A DNA stretch of 51,570 nt from Anaerosporobacter faecicola (GCF_012070565.1 NZ_JAAQRO010000012.1:1-51570); one strand, 5' to 3'; numbered from the stretch's first letter, positions 16,570-26,488 are shown. Notes: a model not told the origin generated them from the letters alone. Program-made: numbers and translations.

Positions 16570-18289
16570 TAACATAATGATTCATTGCTTCTTTCAGTGC
16601 ATTTACCTGCTCTTTTCCATCTTCCAATGAAGTGGCTTTCACGCCCATATAGAACTTGATCTTAGGTTCCGTCCCAGAAGGTCTTACACAACACCAGGCA
16701 TCTTCTTCAAGTTCAAAATACAGTACATCTGATTTTGGTAATCCGGTAGAAGCAACCTCTTGGCTTTCATAACATAGGGAACGATCTAATAAATAATCAC
16801 GCAGACCAAGTACTTTAATGCCAGCGATTTCAGGAATTGGCCTCGTTCGAAATTGCTCCATAATCTCTTGAATTCGTTTCGCTCCTTCTTGTCCTTTCAA
16901 GGTTATAGTATGAAGATCCTCCACATAGTAGCCATATTTCTGATAGATTACCTGCATCTGATCCCATAATGTACGTCCCATTGCTTTATAATAAGCAGCA
17001 GCTTCACAAAGGGCCATCACTGCAGAAACAGCATCTTTATCTCTCGCATAGGTTCCAATCAGGCAACCATAGCTTTCTTCAAATCCAAACAGGTACTTAT
17101 AGGATTTTTCTTGTTCAAAGAATTTAATCTGTTCACCAATGTATTTGAATCCAGTTAATGTTTCAATACATGTAACACCATAAGCATTTGCTATTGCTCT
17201 TGCCATATTGCTGGATACGATCGTTGTTACAATTGCTCCTTGATCAGATAGTTTTCCTTCTTCTTGATATCTTGATAATAGATACTCACAGATCAACAAC
17301 CCTGACATATTTCCTGTAAACGGCATATAAGCACCTGTTATTCGATCTTTCGCATATACACCCAAACGATCTGCATCTGGATCCGTCAATAAAATCACAT
17401 CTGCATCCACATTCTTTGCTAGATTAAGAGCTAATGTAAATGCTTTCGGATCTTCTGGATTAGGATAGCTCACAGTTGGGAATCTACCATCTGGTTTTTC
17501 CTGTTCTTCCACAACATATACTTGGTCAAAGCCTATTTCTTTTAGGATTCTTGTAACGGGAACTAAACCCGTTCCGTGAAGAGGAGAATATACAACTTTG
17601 ATTTGTTTCGCATACTCCCTCACGCGCTCTGGATCATGGACAAGTTTTTTCATCTCATCTATGTAGGCATCTTCCATCTCCTTACCAATCACTACGTAAA
17701 GTCCTTTTTCTTTTGCCTCCGTTTCCTTCATCGTTTTTGCCTGTGCATAATCCTTAATCGCATTTACTTCTGCAATGATTTCCTGATCAAGGGGATAGGT
17801 AATCTGCGCTCCATCCTCCCAGTAAACCTTATATCCATTATAATTCGATGGATTATGGCTTGCCGTAATAACAATACCCGCAATGCAATTAAGTTTGCGT
17901 ACAGTGAACGATAATTGTGGTGTTGGACTTAATGTTGGATATATGTAAACTTTGATTCCATTTGCTGCAAGACACAATGCTGTTTCTTTTGCAAATTCTG
18001 CTGAACCAATTCGAGAATCATACGCAATGGCAACGCCTCTGTCCTGTCCCTGTTTATTACAGATAAAATTAGCTAATCCTTGTGTCGCTTTACGTACCGT
18101 ATATCGGTTCATCCGATTTGATCCATTTCCTAATATTCCACGTAATCCACCTGTACCAAAAGCCAGATCACGATAAAAACGATCTTCAATCTCTGCTTCA
18201 TTATCTTTAATTGATTGAAGTTCCGCTCTGGTTTCCTGGTCAAAATATGTATTGTTACACCATTCCTTGTATTTTTCCAAAGTATTCAT
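16565..18289 (-). CDS. Phosphoglucomutase/phosphomannomutase
   Basis: About 574 residues, the length of the eukaryote-like PGM2/phosphopentomutase group of the alpha-D-phosphohexomutase superfamily. The active-site phosphoserine lies in TASHNPSNYNGYK (about Ser144), the magnesium loop is DPDADRLG, the sugar loop is GFEESYG and the phosphate loop is RPSGTEPKIKFY. It interconverts hexose-1-phosphate and hexose-6-phosphate. As the last gene of the mannoside operon it is well placed to turn the mannose-1-phosphate made by GH130 into mannose-6-phosphate. The third ATG of the cluster (18289) is preferred; a hairpin at 18323-18341 and AAAGGGC precede it. Confidence 0.9.
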   Translation of the reverse strand: MNTLEKYKEWCNNTYFDQETRAELQSIKDNEAEIEDRFYRDLAFGTGGLRGILGNGSNRMNRYTVRKATQGLANFICNKQGQDRGVAIAYDSRIGSAEFAKETALCLAANGIKVYIYPTLSPTPQLSFTVRKLNCIAGIVITASHNPSNYNGYKVYWEDGAQITYPLDQEIIAEVNAIKDYAQAKTMKETEAKEKGLYVVIGKEMEDAYIDEMKKLVHDPERVREYAKQIKVVYSPLHGTGLVPVTRILKEIGFDQVYVVEEQEKPDGRFPTVSYPNPEDPKAFTLALNLAKNVDADVILLTDPDADRLGVYAKDRITGAYMPFTGNMSGLLICEYLLSRYQEEGKLSDQGAIVTTIVSSNMARAIANAYGVTCIETLTGFKYIGEQIKFFEQEKSYKYLFGFEESYGCLIGTYARDKDAVSAVMALCEAAAYYKAMGRTLWDQMQVIYQKYGYYVEDLHTITLKGQEGAKRIQEIMEQFRTRPIPEIAGIKVLGLRDYLLDRSLCYESQEVASTGLPKSDVLYFELEEDAWCCVRPSGTEPKIKFYMGVKATSLEDGKEQVNALKEAMNHYVI

Positions 18290-18322
18290 ACTCATTCTCA
18301 TGCCCTTTCCTAAGTCTGGTGA

Positions 18323-18341
18323 ATTTGTGCAAGACACAAAT
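18323..18341 (-). promoter_or_regulatory. Intercistronic hairpin of the AAAGGRCATG-N9-ATG start element (pgm)
   Basis: ATTTGTG / CACAAAT with a five-base loop. It ends 34 bases from the chosen start of the phosphohexomutase gene. The hairpin at 14123-14141 ahead of the chemoreceptor gene has the same arm length, nearly the same sequence and exactly the same distance to its start. Confidence 0.6.
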
Positions 18342-18350
18342 CATCCCACG

Positions 18351-19427
18351 TTAATCTTCCCAAATTTCATCACCTAATGACAAAAGATAGGTACTAAGTT
18401 CCTTTGCCATATCTTCTGCCTCTGGAATCCGTATATGTCCTGGCGTTCCACTTCCATTTTGAGAATATAGGAAATGTCTTATTCTTGGATCCTGTAGTTC
18501 CTTGGTAACTGCTTCAATTGAAGAATCCCAGTTTTTATCATGTTCTAAGATGGTTGTGGTAAGAACAATCCATGCTTTCGGATAAGTTTTTCGAATGGTA
18601 CAGATCCATTTCTTATAAGACTCCCTCCAATGTTTTGCTTCTACACCATTGTAATCCTCTTTCATATAATCAAAAGGATGATTATCATTCTGACCAATGG
18701 CTACAATTACAACATGAGGGGTGTATTTCTTAAAATCCCACGCTGTTTTCGTGCCCAGATGTGGATTGTATTTGATCTTGTCCCAATTGTGTTCCATTCC
18801 ATAAAACTCTGGGGCGCAAAACCATCCTGTTCCATCTAGTAAAGCAATTCCCCCTTGGGCTATATCATGCAATTGTGCCCCAAGTTTTCTTGCAGTAATC
18901 CAGGTGTAGGAATACCATGCATTGGAATACTCTCCATTATGCTGTGGGTCTGGTTTTTTCATATATTCCAGTGCTTCTGATACTTCACCTGCTGACACAG
19001 AATCTCCATACACTTCAATTCGTCTCTCTGGAAGTTTCTCTGTTTGATAAAGTTTAGCTTTCTCATCGATTACAAATCCAAACAACGTAAAATAATGACA
19101 CCCATCCATCCGTTTGAATAAGAGGATTTCATGCTCTTTATCCTCTAACTCTTCTCCAATGGATAGAATCACTTTTTGTGAATCTTCAGGTAACAGAAGC
19201 CTTCCCTGTTCTCCATCTAATATGTAGCCAATATAATTATCATAGTAATCGTGTTGATTGCTCACTATAATTTTAATTTTCGTTCCCGTAAAACGAAATG
19301 TTACAAAACTGCATGGATAAACAAAAACAGGTTCTTCTGAGTTCGACCAATCAATTCTCCCGCAATATTGCAATTCTTTTTCACTAGGTGAAACGATTCG
19401 ATCGGTTATCGGTATTCTTATTTCCAT
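18351..19427 (-). CDS. CE2-type carbohydrate acetyl esterase
   Basis: This is a 358-residue protein with the two-part layout of family CE2: an N-terminal beta-sandwich (about 1-130) and a C-terminal SGNH hydrolase domain. The nucleophile is Ser143 in VYGDSVSAGE, block III is AIGQNDNHP and the catalytic His is in GTPGHIRIPEAEDMA. There is no signal peptide, so it removes acetyl groups from imported oligosaccharides. In Roseburia a cytosolic CE2 works on acetylated mannooligosaccharides beside GH130 enzymes and an epimerase (established for that genus); the same neighbours occur here. Confidence 0.85.
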   Translation of the reverse strand: MEIRIPITDRIVSPSEKELQYCGRIDWSNSEEPVFVYPCSFVTFRFTGTKIKIIVSNQHDYYDNYIGYILDGEQGRLLLPEDSQKVILSIGEELEDKEHEILLFKRMDGCHYFTLFGFVIDEKAKLYQTEKLPERRIEVYGDSVSAGEVSEALEYMKKPDPQHNGEYSNAWYSYTWITARKLGAQLHDIAQGGIALLDGTGWFCAPEFYGMEHNWDKIKYNPHLGTKTAWDFKKYTPHVVIVAIGQNDNHPFDYMKEDYNGVEAKHWRESYKKWICTIRKTYPKAWIVLTTTILEHDKNWDSSIEAVTKELQDPRIRHFLYSQNGSGTPGHIRIPEAEDMAKELSTYLLSLGDEIWED

Positions 19428-19464
19428 TTTCTTCTCCCATCTACAAACATTCCAATACTATATA

Positions 19465-19517
19465 TAGAAACCACTTCGCCTATCCTATAAAAATTGTGAA
19501 AGACGAAATGGTTTTCA
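19465..19517. other. Intercistronic hairpin between GH130 and CE2 genes
   Basis: An imperfect inverted repeat, GAAACCACTTCG with CGAAATGGTTTTC, lies in the 106-bp gap. It lacks a good U-run, so it more likely marks RNA processing or attenuation than a strong stop. Confidence 0.4.
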
Positions 19518-19533
19518 TATCAGTTTTCGGCTC

Positions 19534-20712
19534 CTAGCCTTCCTTCTTTTCTAAATACGCTAGATTCTTTCGGATTAAATCACATCTTTGTTTCACACAA
19601 TCTGGCGAGCGCAATGGATCACTTGGTGTATGGAATACATAATCGACTAAACGATCGATGGTAGTAGTCGCAACGTGCATTCTCGTATCAGAAGATGCAT
19701 AATAGAGATAAACGTCTCCATTCGCTCTTGCGATTGCACCATTGGTAAATACAACATTGGATACGTCTCCCACTCGTTCTTCCCCCATTGGCGCGATCAA
19801 ATATCCACTTGGTTCAGCAATTACTTTCCATGGTTCGTTTAAATCCGTTGCAAATGCATAAATAACGTATCGTAACCCTGCTGCAGTATTTCGTACTCCG
19901 TGTGCAATATGGATGAATCCTTTTTCTGTTTTAATTGGTACAGCTCCAGCACCATTCTTAACTTCTGTAATGGTATGATATTTTCGGCAACTTGTAATGA
20001 TTTCTTCATCTATAACCGCATGTTCAATATCATCACACAATCCAAAGCCAATGCCACCGCCTGACCCTGTATCGATAAAATCATCCATTGGTCTCGTGTA
20101 AAAGGCATATTTTCCATTCACGAATTCAGGATGTAAAACAACATTTCTTTGTTGAGGAGAATGTAGTGTTTTCAAATTGTCCAAGCGCTCCCATGTCTTA
20201 AGATCTTTTGTTCGAACAATGCCAGCTGCTGCAACAGCTGCTGATAAATCACCCACACTGGTATCTTTACTTTCTGAGCAAAATACACCATAGATATAAC
20301 CGTCTTCATGTTTTGTCAGACGCATATCATATACATTTACTTCTTCTTTACAAGTATCTGGTAATTCAACAGGATAATCCCAGAACTCGAATCCATCAAT
20401 ACCATTCTCACTCTCCGCTACTCCAAAGAAGGATTTTCTATCATTTCCTTCGATTCGTGCAATCAGATAAAACTTTCCATTCAGCTCGATGGCACCGGAA
20501 TTCATTACTGCGTTCACGCCAAGTCGCTCCATAAAATATGGGTTTGTCTCTACATTCAGATCGTACTTCCAAGTTAATGGAATATGCTCTCTTGTCAATA
20601 CAGGATTTTCATAACGTTCAAAAATACCATTATAAAAATCAGCAATCTTATTCTCCCTATGTATTAGTGTATTATATTTCTCTAATTCTGTAAAATAATT
20701 TTTATGCAACAT
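19534..20712 (-). CDS. GH130 phosphorylase, probably 4-O-beta-D-mannosyl-D-glucose phosphorylase
   Basis: About 392 residues of the GH130 five-bladed propeller family. The general acid is expected in [32 protein letters not shown] and [10 protein letters not shown] are typical of subfamily GH130_1, whose members split mannosyl-glucose with phosphate into mannose-1-phosphate and glucose. The gene before it encodes the epimerase that makes this substrate from mannobiose, and the two overlap by 11 bases. An ideal AAGGAGG precedes the ATG at 20712; a TTG codon directly in front is not the start. A mannooligosaccharide phosphorylase (GH130_2) role is less likely but not excluded. Confidence 0.88.
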   Translation of the reverse strand: MLHKNYFTELEKYNTLIHRENKIADFYNGIFERYENPVLTREHIPLTWKYDLNVETNPYFMERLGVNAVMNSGAIELNGKFYLIARIEGNDRKSFFGVAESENGIDGFEFWDYPVELPDTCKEEVNVYDMRLTKHEDGYIYGVFCSESKDTSVGDLSAAVAAAGIVRTKDLKTWERLDNLKTLHSPQQRNVVLHPEFVNGKYAFYTRPMDDFIDTGSGGGIGFGLCDDIEHAVIDEEIITSCRKYHTITEVKNGAGAVPIKTEKGFIHIAHGVRNTAAGLRYVIYAFATDLNEPWKVIAEPSGYLIAPMGEERVGDVSNVVFTNGAIARANGDVYLYYASSDTRMHVATTTIDRLVDYVFHTPSDPLRSPDCVKQRCDLIRKNLAYLEKKEG

Positions 20713-21871
20713 CAATATTCCTCCTTATAATTTCAAAACACATTCTTCCGTTGTGATATGGGCATTTCCATGGTTCAACGATTGGCCTCTTATCTGGATT
20801 TCCATACTCATCAATTTGCCAAAACCATTCAGAACCTTCCCTGTGATCAACAATTTTGCTGTCGATAAACTTCCAAATATCTCTCACCGCATCTTTGTAG
20901 CGTTCCTCTCCTGTTTTTTCGTATGCATTCAAGAAACCGACAACCGCTTCTGCCTGTACCCACCAAACACGATTTTTGTTGGGAATTCCATTCTCACACT
21001 CATTCATTAAAGAATGTTCTTTATAGGCTACTTGATAGATCTGGTCTTCCAACACTTCTGTAATCGCTCTTACCCGTTGGATTAAATCTTCTTCCTGAAG
21101 GACTTCACAACCACGGTCCAGCAGCCATGCAGTTTCAATGTCATGTCCATAGGAATGCAGATCAAGTATCGTATTCATATTCTTATCAAAAAAGACTTCT
21201 AGTCTTCGTCGTTCTTTGTTAAACACTTTATTCTCAAACATATTCAATATGTTCATTAGCTGCTCTGCTACTGCTTGATTTTTGGTAACTCGATAAAGCT
21301 CTGTATATGCTTCAAATACATGCAATAATGTGTTCATGGTTTTCTCTGCCATTACTCCATTTTCCGATAACTTTTCATTACTTTCAGGCTGAAAATCATA
21401 GGTGAATGCTTCTAGATATCCAACTGAATCCTTACACTTTGTTTCAATAAGGTGATAGATCTGTTCTGCAAAAATTCGTGCTTCTTGCTTATTCGTTGCA
21501 GCATAATAGGAGCTTAACGCATAGATAGCAAACGCCTGATTATACGTATGTTTTGTTGGGTCATTCACGGTGCCATCATAATTAATCGACCAATAAACAC
21601 CACCATAAGTGGTATCCATACAGTACTTGATCATAAATTCATATGCCTGCTCTGCATACGTTAATAGTCTCTCATCATGCATGGTAAGATAGGCATTGGA
21701 GAAGAACCATAATATTCTGCTATTTAATATACAACCTTTCACTGCCTTTCTATCTAATTTTAGATTATAGTCCAGCAAACCATAATACCCACCGAATGTA
21801 TCATCTTTTAGATTTTCCCAAAATGGGAGAATTTTTGTTTCCAACATTACTTTTGCTTCATCCACAAGCAT
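20702..21871 (-). CDS. Cellobiose/mannobiose 2-epimerase (AGE family)
   Basis: This is a 389-residue (alpha/alpha)6 barrel of the N-acylglucosamine 2-epimerase family. Motifs matching characterised cellobiose 2-epimerases are [40 protein letters not shown] and [12 protein letters not shown], which include the catalytic His pair. It inverts C2 of the reducing sugar, turning beta-1,4-mannobiose into mannosyl-glucose, the substrate of GH130. It lies between GH1 and GH130 in one operon, with GAGGAAG ahead of the ATG. Cellobiose to glucosyl-mannose is the alternative reaction of the same enzyme. Confidence 0.9.
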   Translation of the reverse strand: MLVDEAKVMLETKILPFWENLKDDTFGGYYGLLDYNLKLDRKAVKGCILNSRILWFFSNAYLTMHDERLLTYAEQAYEFMIKYCMDTTYGGVYWSINYDGTVNDPTKHTYNQAFAIYALSSYYAATNKQEARIFAEQIYHLIETKCKDSVGYLEAFTYDFQPESNEKLSENGVMAEKTMNTLLHVFEAYTELYRVTKNQAVAEQLMNILNMFENKVFNKERRRLEVFFDKNMNTILDLHSYGHDIETAWLLDRGCEVLQEEDLIQRVRAITEVLEDQIYQVAYKEHSLMNECENGIPNKNRVWWVQAEAVVGFLNAYEKTGEERYKDAVRDIWKFIDSKIVDHREGSEWFWQIDEYGNPDKRPIVEPWKCPYHNGRMCFEIIRRNIDVA

Positions 21872-21888
21872 GTTACTTCCTCCTCAAC

Positions 21889-23256
21889 TTATTTGATGAT
21901 TAGATTTGCCCCATTGCTATTAATCACATCTTTATACCAATAGCCTGAATCCTTAATTATTCTCTGTTGCGTTTCAAAATCTACATAAACCATACCAAAT
22001 CGTTCTGTATAACCACAATTCCATTCAAAGTTATCTAGTAAAGTCCATTCAAAATATCCTCTGATATCAATCCCTTCCTGAATGGCACGATCTACTTGTA
22101 ACAGGTAACGATGTAAGAAATCAATGCGGTTTGGATCATGTACTTCTCCATCTAGTGATACTGTATCATGGCAGGAAATACCATTTTCCGTTACATACAT
22201 GGGAATGTGGTATCGATCGTTCTGAAATTTCATTCCCCAATAGATACATTCTGGCGTTACTGGCCAGTTAGTTGCCGTCTTGGAAAGTCCCACTTTACGA
22301 TTTACAAATTCCCACGGACTGTTTTCTCCCGCTTTAACCTGATAACCGTTGTATATATTCTGTCCTAAGAAATCCAATGGTTGTTGGATTAATTTCATAT
22401 CTTCTTTTGTTATCTTTGGTAGATAGGCATGATATTTGCGGAGACCATCTTCTGGATATTCCCCCAAAATCACTGGATCACTCCACCAGCTTACATTCCA
22501 GGTCCAACGCTCAAAATCTGGGCAACTAAAATAACATTGTCTTGCTGCTTCAATATCTTCTGGTTTTGAACTTGCTGGATACGCAACACCACAGGTAGGT
22601 GCATATCCTACTTCAATTGGTTGTTTCGCATATTCTCGAAGCATTCGTGTTGCATTACCATTTGCTCGTAATACGTTATGTGCCATCTCAAAAGTATCTC
22701 TCAATGGCAGTTTGATTCCAGGGGCATGTTCTCCTGTTAAGCACCCAAGCCCCACAAAGCATTGTGGTTCATTGAGGGTAAAAAACTTTGTAACACGATC
22801 CGAAAAATACGTTGCTACAACCTTTGCATATTCTCCAAACCAATCGATGCATTCTGGATTCAACCACCCACCTTTTTGATATAACGCATATGGCAACTCC
22901 CAATGATATAAGGTTATGTACGGTTCAACTTCATTCTCTAGCATGCAATCAATCAAATCATTATAGAAAGCAATCCCTTGTTCATTCACCTTTCCAATTC
23001 CATTTGGTAAAATTCTTGACCAATCCATTGAAAAACGATAAGCACGTATGCCCAATTGTTTCATTAATGCAATATCTTCCTTGTAACGGTGAATATGATC
23101 ACACGCCACCTCAGCAGTATGCCCCTCTTTAATCTTCCCTGGTTGCTTTCCAAAGATATCCCAGATTTCTTCACCCTTTCCATCATTCTCTGCCCTACCC
23201 TCAATTTGATAGGCAGAAGCTGCAACACCCCATACAAATTCTTTCCCGAACGCCAT
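21889..23256 (-). CDS. GH1 beta-glycosidase (beta-glucosidase/beta-mannosidase type)
   Basis: About 455 residues with the full GH1 barrel. It starts with FVWGVAASAYQIEG, the acid/base is Glu163 in TLNEPQCF, and the nucleophile is Glu357 in YVTENGI. The aglycone-end residues WTLLDNFEWNCGY are those of non-phosphorylated-sugar enzymes, so it is not a 6-phospho-glycosidase. Cytosolic. As the first gene of the mannoside operon it may trim terminal glucose or mannose from imported oligomers. The ATG at 23256 has AAAGGAGG upstream; the promoter lies at 23380-23408. Confidence 0.92.
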   Translation of the reverse strand: MAFGKEFVWGVAASAYQIEGRAENDGKGEEIWDIFGKQPGKIKEGHTAEVACDHIHRYKEDIALMKQLGIRAYRFSMDWSRILPNGIGKVNEQGIAFYNDLIDCMLENEVEPYITLYHWELPYALYQKGGWLNPECIDWFGEYAKVVATYFSDRVTKFFTLNEPQCFVGLGCLTGEHAPGIKLPLRDTFEMAHNVLRANGNATRMLREYAKQPIEVGYAPTCGVAYPASSKPEDIEAARQCYFSCPDFERWTWNVSWWSDPVILGEYPEDGLRKYHAYLPKITKEDMKLIQQPLDFLGQNIYNGYQVKAGENSPWEFVNRKVGLSKTATNWPVTPECIYWGMKFQNDRYHIPMYVTENGISCHDTVSLDGEVHDPNRIDFLHRYLLQVDRAIQEGIDIRGYFEWTLLDNFEWNCGYTERFGMVYVDFETQQRIIKDSGYWYKDVINSNGANLIIK

Positions 23257-23338
23257 ACTTCTTTCCTCCTTTTTCTTATGCAATAATTCATATGAAATGG
23301 ATTGTTAATAATTAATTTAGCAATTTTATTAAGCTAAT

Positions 23339-23361
23339 ATTAATCTCTTAAACAGATTAAT
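23339..23361. promoter_or_regulatory. Candidate operator, ATTAATCT-N7-AGATTAAT
   Basis: This is a perfect palindrome with 8-bp arms and a 7-bp centre, lying about 18-40 bases downstream of the -10 box, where a bound repressor would block transcription. No regulator gene for the mannoside operon is in the window. Confidence 0.5.
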
Positions 23362-23379
23362 TTATTTTCCTATACTCAA

Positions 23380-23408
23380 ATTATAAGCAGACATGAACCA
23401 ACTGTCAA
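23380..23408 (-). promoter_or_regulatory. Consensus sigma-A promoter of the mannoside operon
   Basis: Minus-strand TTGACA (23408-23403), a 17-base spacer and TATAAT (23385-23380): both hexamers perfect. This leaves a leader of about 115 bases before the GH1 start. A promoter this strong would normally need a repressor for an inducible sugar operon. Confidence 0.85.
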
Positions 23409-23409
23409 T

Positions 23410-23658
23410 GTTTTCTTTTTGATTTTTATCAAAATGTTTTCAAGCATCTTTCCACCCATTTTTCATTCATATTTACGGAAAATATATGATCATCCACCAG
23501 CTGCAACCGTATTGTTCTACTATAATGGTTTGGGTGTCAAAAACCCTTATTTATTTTGATGTCCGTCAATTTGCACAATTTAAGTTTGTCTAACATGTAA
23601 TACAGGATATCGTTCACTCGCAACCCAACACGTGGCACAGAGCCGAAAAAAAGCCAAA
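23410..23658. other. Intergenic region between the mannoside operon and adhE
   Basis: About 250 bp with no convincing gene. It has a rightward TATAAT at 23520-23525 without a good -35, followed by a short GGGT/ACCC hairpin and a T-rich run, which could be a small transcript but is weak. TTGCACAATTTAA near 23571 echoes one arm of the palindrome at 2942-2970. Confidence 0.35.
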
Positions 23659-23690
23659 AAAACCCCCGGAAGAAACCTTCCAGGGGTTTT
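23659..23690 (-). terminator. Intrinsic terminator of adhE
   Basis: A 14-bp stem (one G-U pair in the minus-strand RNA) closes a four-base loop, CCCCTGGAAG / CTTCCGGGGG in its core. It is followed on the minus strand by a run of seven T. Confidence 0.9.
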
Positions 23691-23722
23691 GGCAGAATTT
23701 TGATTTAATTAATCTCTATTGA

Positions 23723-26350
23723 TTATTTACCGTAGTAAACTTTCAAGTACATTTCTTTGATTTCTGACATTAATGGATATCTTGGGTTAGCTCCTGTACA
23801 TTGATCATCGAATGCTTGCTCAACCATCTTGTCTAATGTGTCTAAGAAGTATTTTTCATCTACGCCATAATCAGCGATTGTTTTCTTAATACCAACTTTT
23901 TCTTTTAATTCTTCGATTGCTTTTAATAAGTTATCGAATTTTTCTTGATCATTCTTACCTTGAATTCCAAGGAAGTTAGCACATTCTACGTATCTTTCCA
24001 TGCAGTGTGGATATTGATATTGTGAGAAAGTACCCATCTTAGTTGGAACATGAACAGCGTTGAATTTCATTACTTCTGTAATTAATAATGCGTTAGCAAC
24101 ACCATGTGGTAAGTGATGGAATGCACCTAATTTATGTGCCATTGAGTGACATACACCAAGGAATGCATTTGCGAAAGCCATACCAGCCATAGTTGAAGCA
24201 TCACCCATTTTTTCTCTTGCATGAGGGTCAGCTGCACCATTTTCATAAGCACTTGGTAAATATGTGAAGATGTTCTTCATTGCTTTTAATGCAAGACCAT
24301 CTGTGTAATCAGTAGCCATGATTGAAGCGTAAGCTTCTAATGCATGTGTTAATGCATCGATACCAGAAGCACTTGTTAATCCTTTTGGTTGGTTTAACAT
24401 CATGTCAGCATCAATGATTGACATGTTTGGTAATAATTCATAATCAGCTAATGGGTATTTAACACCAGTTTGTTCGTCAGTGATAACTGCGAATGGTGTA
24501 ACTTCTGAACCTGTACCTGAAGAAGTAGGAACAGCGATGAAGTATGCTTTTTCACCCATCTTAGGGAATGTATAAACACGTTTTCTGATATCCATGAAAC
24601 GCATAGCCATATCCATGAAGTCAGCTTCTGGATGTTCGTACATAACCCACATAATCTTACCAGCATCCATAGCTGAACCACCACCGATTGCGATAATGCA
24701 GTCTGGTTCGAATGCTCTCATAGCTTTTGCACCTTCTTTAGCACATGCTAAAGTTGGGTCTGGAGCTACTTCGAAGAATGTAGTATGTTGGATACCCATT
24801 TCATCTAATTTATCTGTAACGCATTTTGTGTAACCATTCTTATATAAGAAAGAGTCAGTTACGATAAATGCTTTTTTCTTGCCCATTACGTTCTTAAGTT
24901 CATCAAGAGCTACAGGAAGACAACCTTTCTTAAAGTATACTTTTTCAGGTGCTCTAAACCAAAGCATGTTTTCTCTCCTCTCTGCTACTGTCTTGATGTT
25001 GATTAAGTGTTTAACACCTACGTTTTCAGATACAGAGTTTCCACCCCATGATCCACAACCAAGAGTTAATGATGGAGCTAATTTGAAGTTGTATAAGTCA
25101 CCGATACCACCGTGTGAAGAAGGGGTATTGATAAGAATTCTACAAGTCTTCATAGCTTCTTGGAATTTTTCAATCTTTTCTTTTCCAGTTCCAACATGGA
25201 TATATAATGATGAAGTATGACCATAACCACCATCAGCAACAAGTCTTTCTGCTTTTGAAACTGCTTCATCAAATGTTTTTGCTTTATACATAGCTAATAC
25301 TGGAGATAATTTTTCGTGTGCCATTTCTTCTTCGATGGATACAGATTCAACTTCAGCGATAAGAATCTTCGTTGCTTCTGGTACATCAAATCCAGCTAAT
25401 TTAGCGATAGTAACTGGTTTTTGACCAACGATTTTAGCGTTAAGAGCGCCATTGATAAGGATTGTTTTTCTAAGTTTTTCTGTTTCAGCAGCGTTAGTGA
25501 AGTAACATCCTCTATCTTGGAATTCTTTCTTAACTTCTGCGTAGATTTTTTCATTAACGATAACAGATTGTTCGGAAGCACAGATCATACCATTATCGAA
25601 AGTTTTTGAATGAATTAATGAGTTAACTGCTAATTTAACATCACATGATTCGTCCATGATTACTGGAGTGTTACCAGCTCCAACACCAAGTGCTGGTTTA
25701 CCTGAAGAGTAAGCAGCCTTAACCATACCAGGACCACCTGTAGCTAAGATGATATCAGCGCTCTTCATAACTTCGTTTGTTAACTCTAATGAAGGAACAT
25801 CGATCCAACCAATAATTCCAGCTGGTGCACCTGCTGCTACTGCTGCATCAAGAACAACTTTTGCTGCTGCAATTGTAGAGTTTTTTGCACGTGGATGTGG
25901 GCTGATGATGATAGCATTTCTAGTTTTTAAAGCAATTAATGTTTTGAAAATAGCTGTAGAAGTTGGATTAGTAGTTGGGATAACTGCTGCGATCAAACCA
26001 ATTGGTTCTGCAACTTTCTTGATTCCAAAACTAGTGTCTTCTTCGATAACGCCACAAGTTTTTGTATTCTTATATGCATTGTAGATATATTCTGCTGCGT
26101 AGTGATTTTTGATAACTTTATCTTCAACAATACCCATTCCAGTTTCTTCAACTGCCATCTTTGCTAGTGGGATTCTTTGTTTGTTTGCAGCTGTAGCAGC
26201 GGCTAAGAAAATCTTGTCTACCTGTTCTTGTGTGTAAGTTGCGAAAATTTTCTGAGCTTCTCTGATTTGATTCATCTTTGCTACTAATGCATCAACGTTA
26301 TCAACTAAGCCAGTTGGTTGTACTGTAGCTTGTTCTTCTTTCTTTGCCAT
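23723..26350 (-). CDS. adhE: Bifunctional acetaldehyde/alcohol dehydrogenase AdhE
   Basis: This is an 875-residue fusion of normal length. Residues about 1-450 are the CoA-acylating aldehyde dehydrogenase, with catalytic Cys257 in FDNGMICASEQ and the NAD loop ILATGGPGMV. Residues about 460-870 are the iron-dependent alcohol dehydrogenase, with GGGSAMDAGKIMWV and iron ligands in HALEAYAS and HSMAHKLGAFHHLPHG. It converts acetyl-CoA to ethanol with two NADH and forms spirosomes in other bacteria. A perfect AGGAGG lies before the ATG. Codon use is strongly biased compared with neighbours, which fits high expression. Three Rex-like sites and a promoter lie upstream. Confidence 0.97.
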   Translation of the reverse strand: MAKKEEQATVQPTGLVDNVDALVAKMNQIREAQKIFATYTQEQVDKIFLAAATAANKQRIPLAKMAVEETGMGIVEDKVIKNHYAAEYIYNAYKNTKTCGVIEEDTSFGIKKVAEPIGLIAAVIPTTNPTSTAIFKTLIALKTRNAIIISPHPRAKNSTIAAAKVVLDAAVAAGAPAGIIGWIDVPSLELTNEVMKSADIILATGGPGMVKAAYSSGKPALGVGAGNTPVIMDESCDVKLAVNSLIHSKTFDNGMICASEQSVIVNEKIYAEVKKEFQDRGCYFTNAAETEKLRKTILINGALNAKIVGQKPVTIAKLAGFDVPEATKILIAEVESVSIEEEMAHEKLSPVLAMYKAKTFDEAVSKAERLVADGGYGHTSSLYIHVGTGKEKIEKFQEAMKTCRILINTPSSHGGIGDLYNFKLAPSLTLGCGSWGGNSVSENVGVKHLINIKTVAERRENMLWFRAPEKVYFKKGCLPVALDELKNVMGKKKAFIVTDSFLYKNGYTKCVTDKLDEMGIQHTTFFEVAPDPTLACAKEGAKAMRAFEPDCIIAIGGGSAMDAGKIMWVMYEHPEADFMDMAMRFMDIRKRVYTFPKMGEKAYFIAVPTSSGTGSEVTPFAVITDEQTGVKYPLADYELLPNMSIIDADMMLNQPKGLTSASGIDALTHALEAYASIMATDYTDGLALKAMKNIFTYLPSAYENGAADPHAREKMGDASTMAGMAFANAFLGVCHSMAHKLGAFHHLPHGVANALLITEVMKFNAVHVPTKMGTFSQYQYPHCMERYVECANFLGIQGKNDQEKFDNLLKAIEELKEKVGIKKTIADYGVDEKYFLDTLDKMVEQAFDDQCTGANPRYPLMSEIKEMYLKVYYGK

Positions 26351-26488
26351 TCCAATTATCCTCCTAATTTTGAAATCATACCGTATCCAGAGGGGTTCCT
26401 CATGAATACTACTTCTTGGATATAAACTTCTTAACTACTTCAAACATAAAATCGCATCTATGTTCTTTTCGTTATTAACTGAATAATT

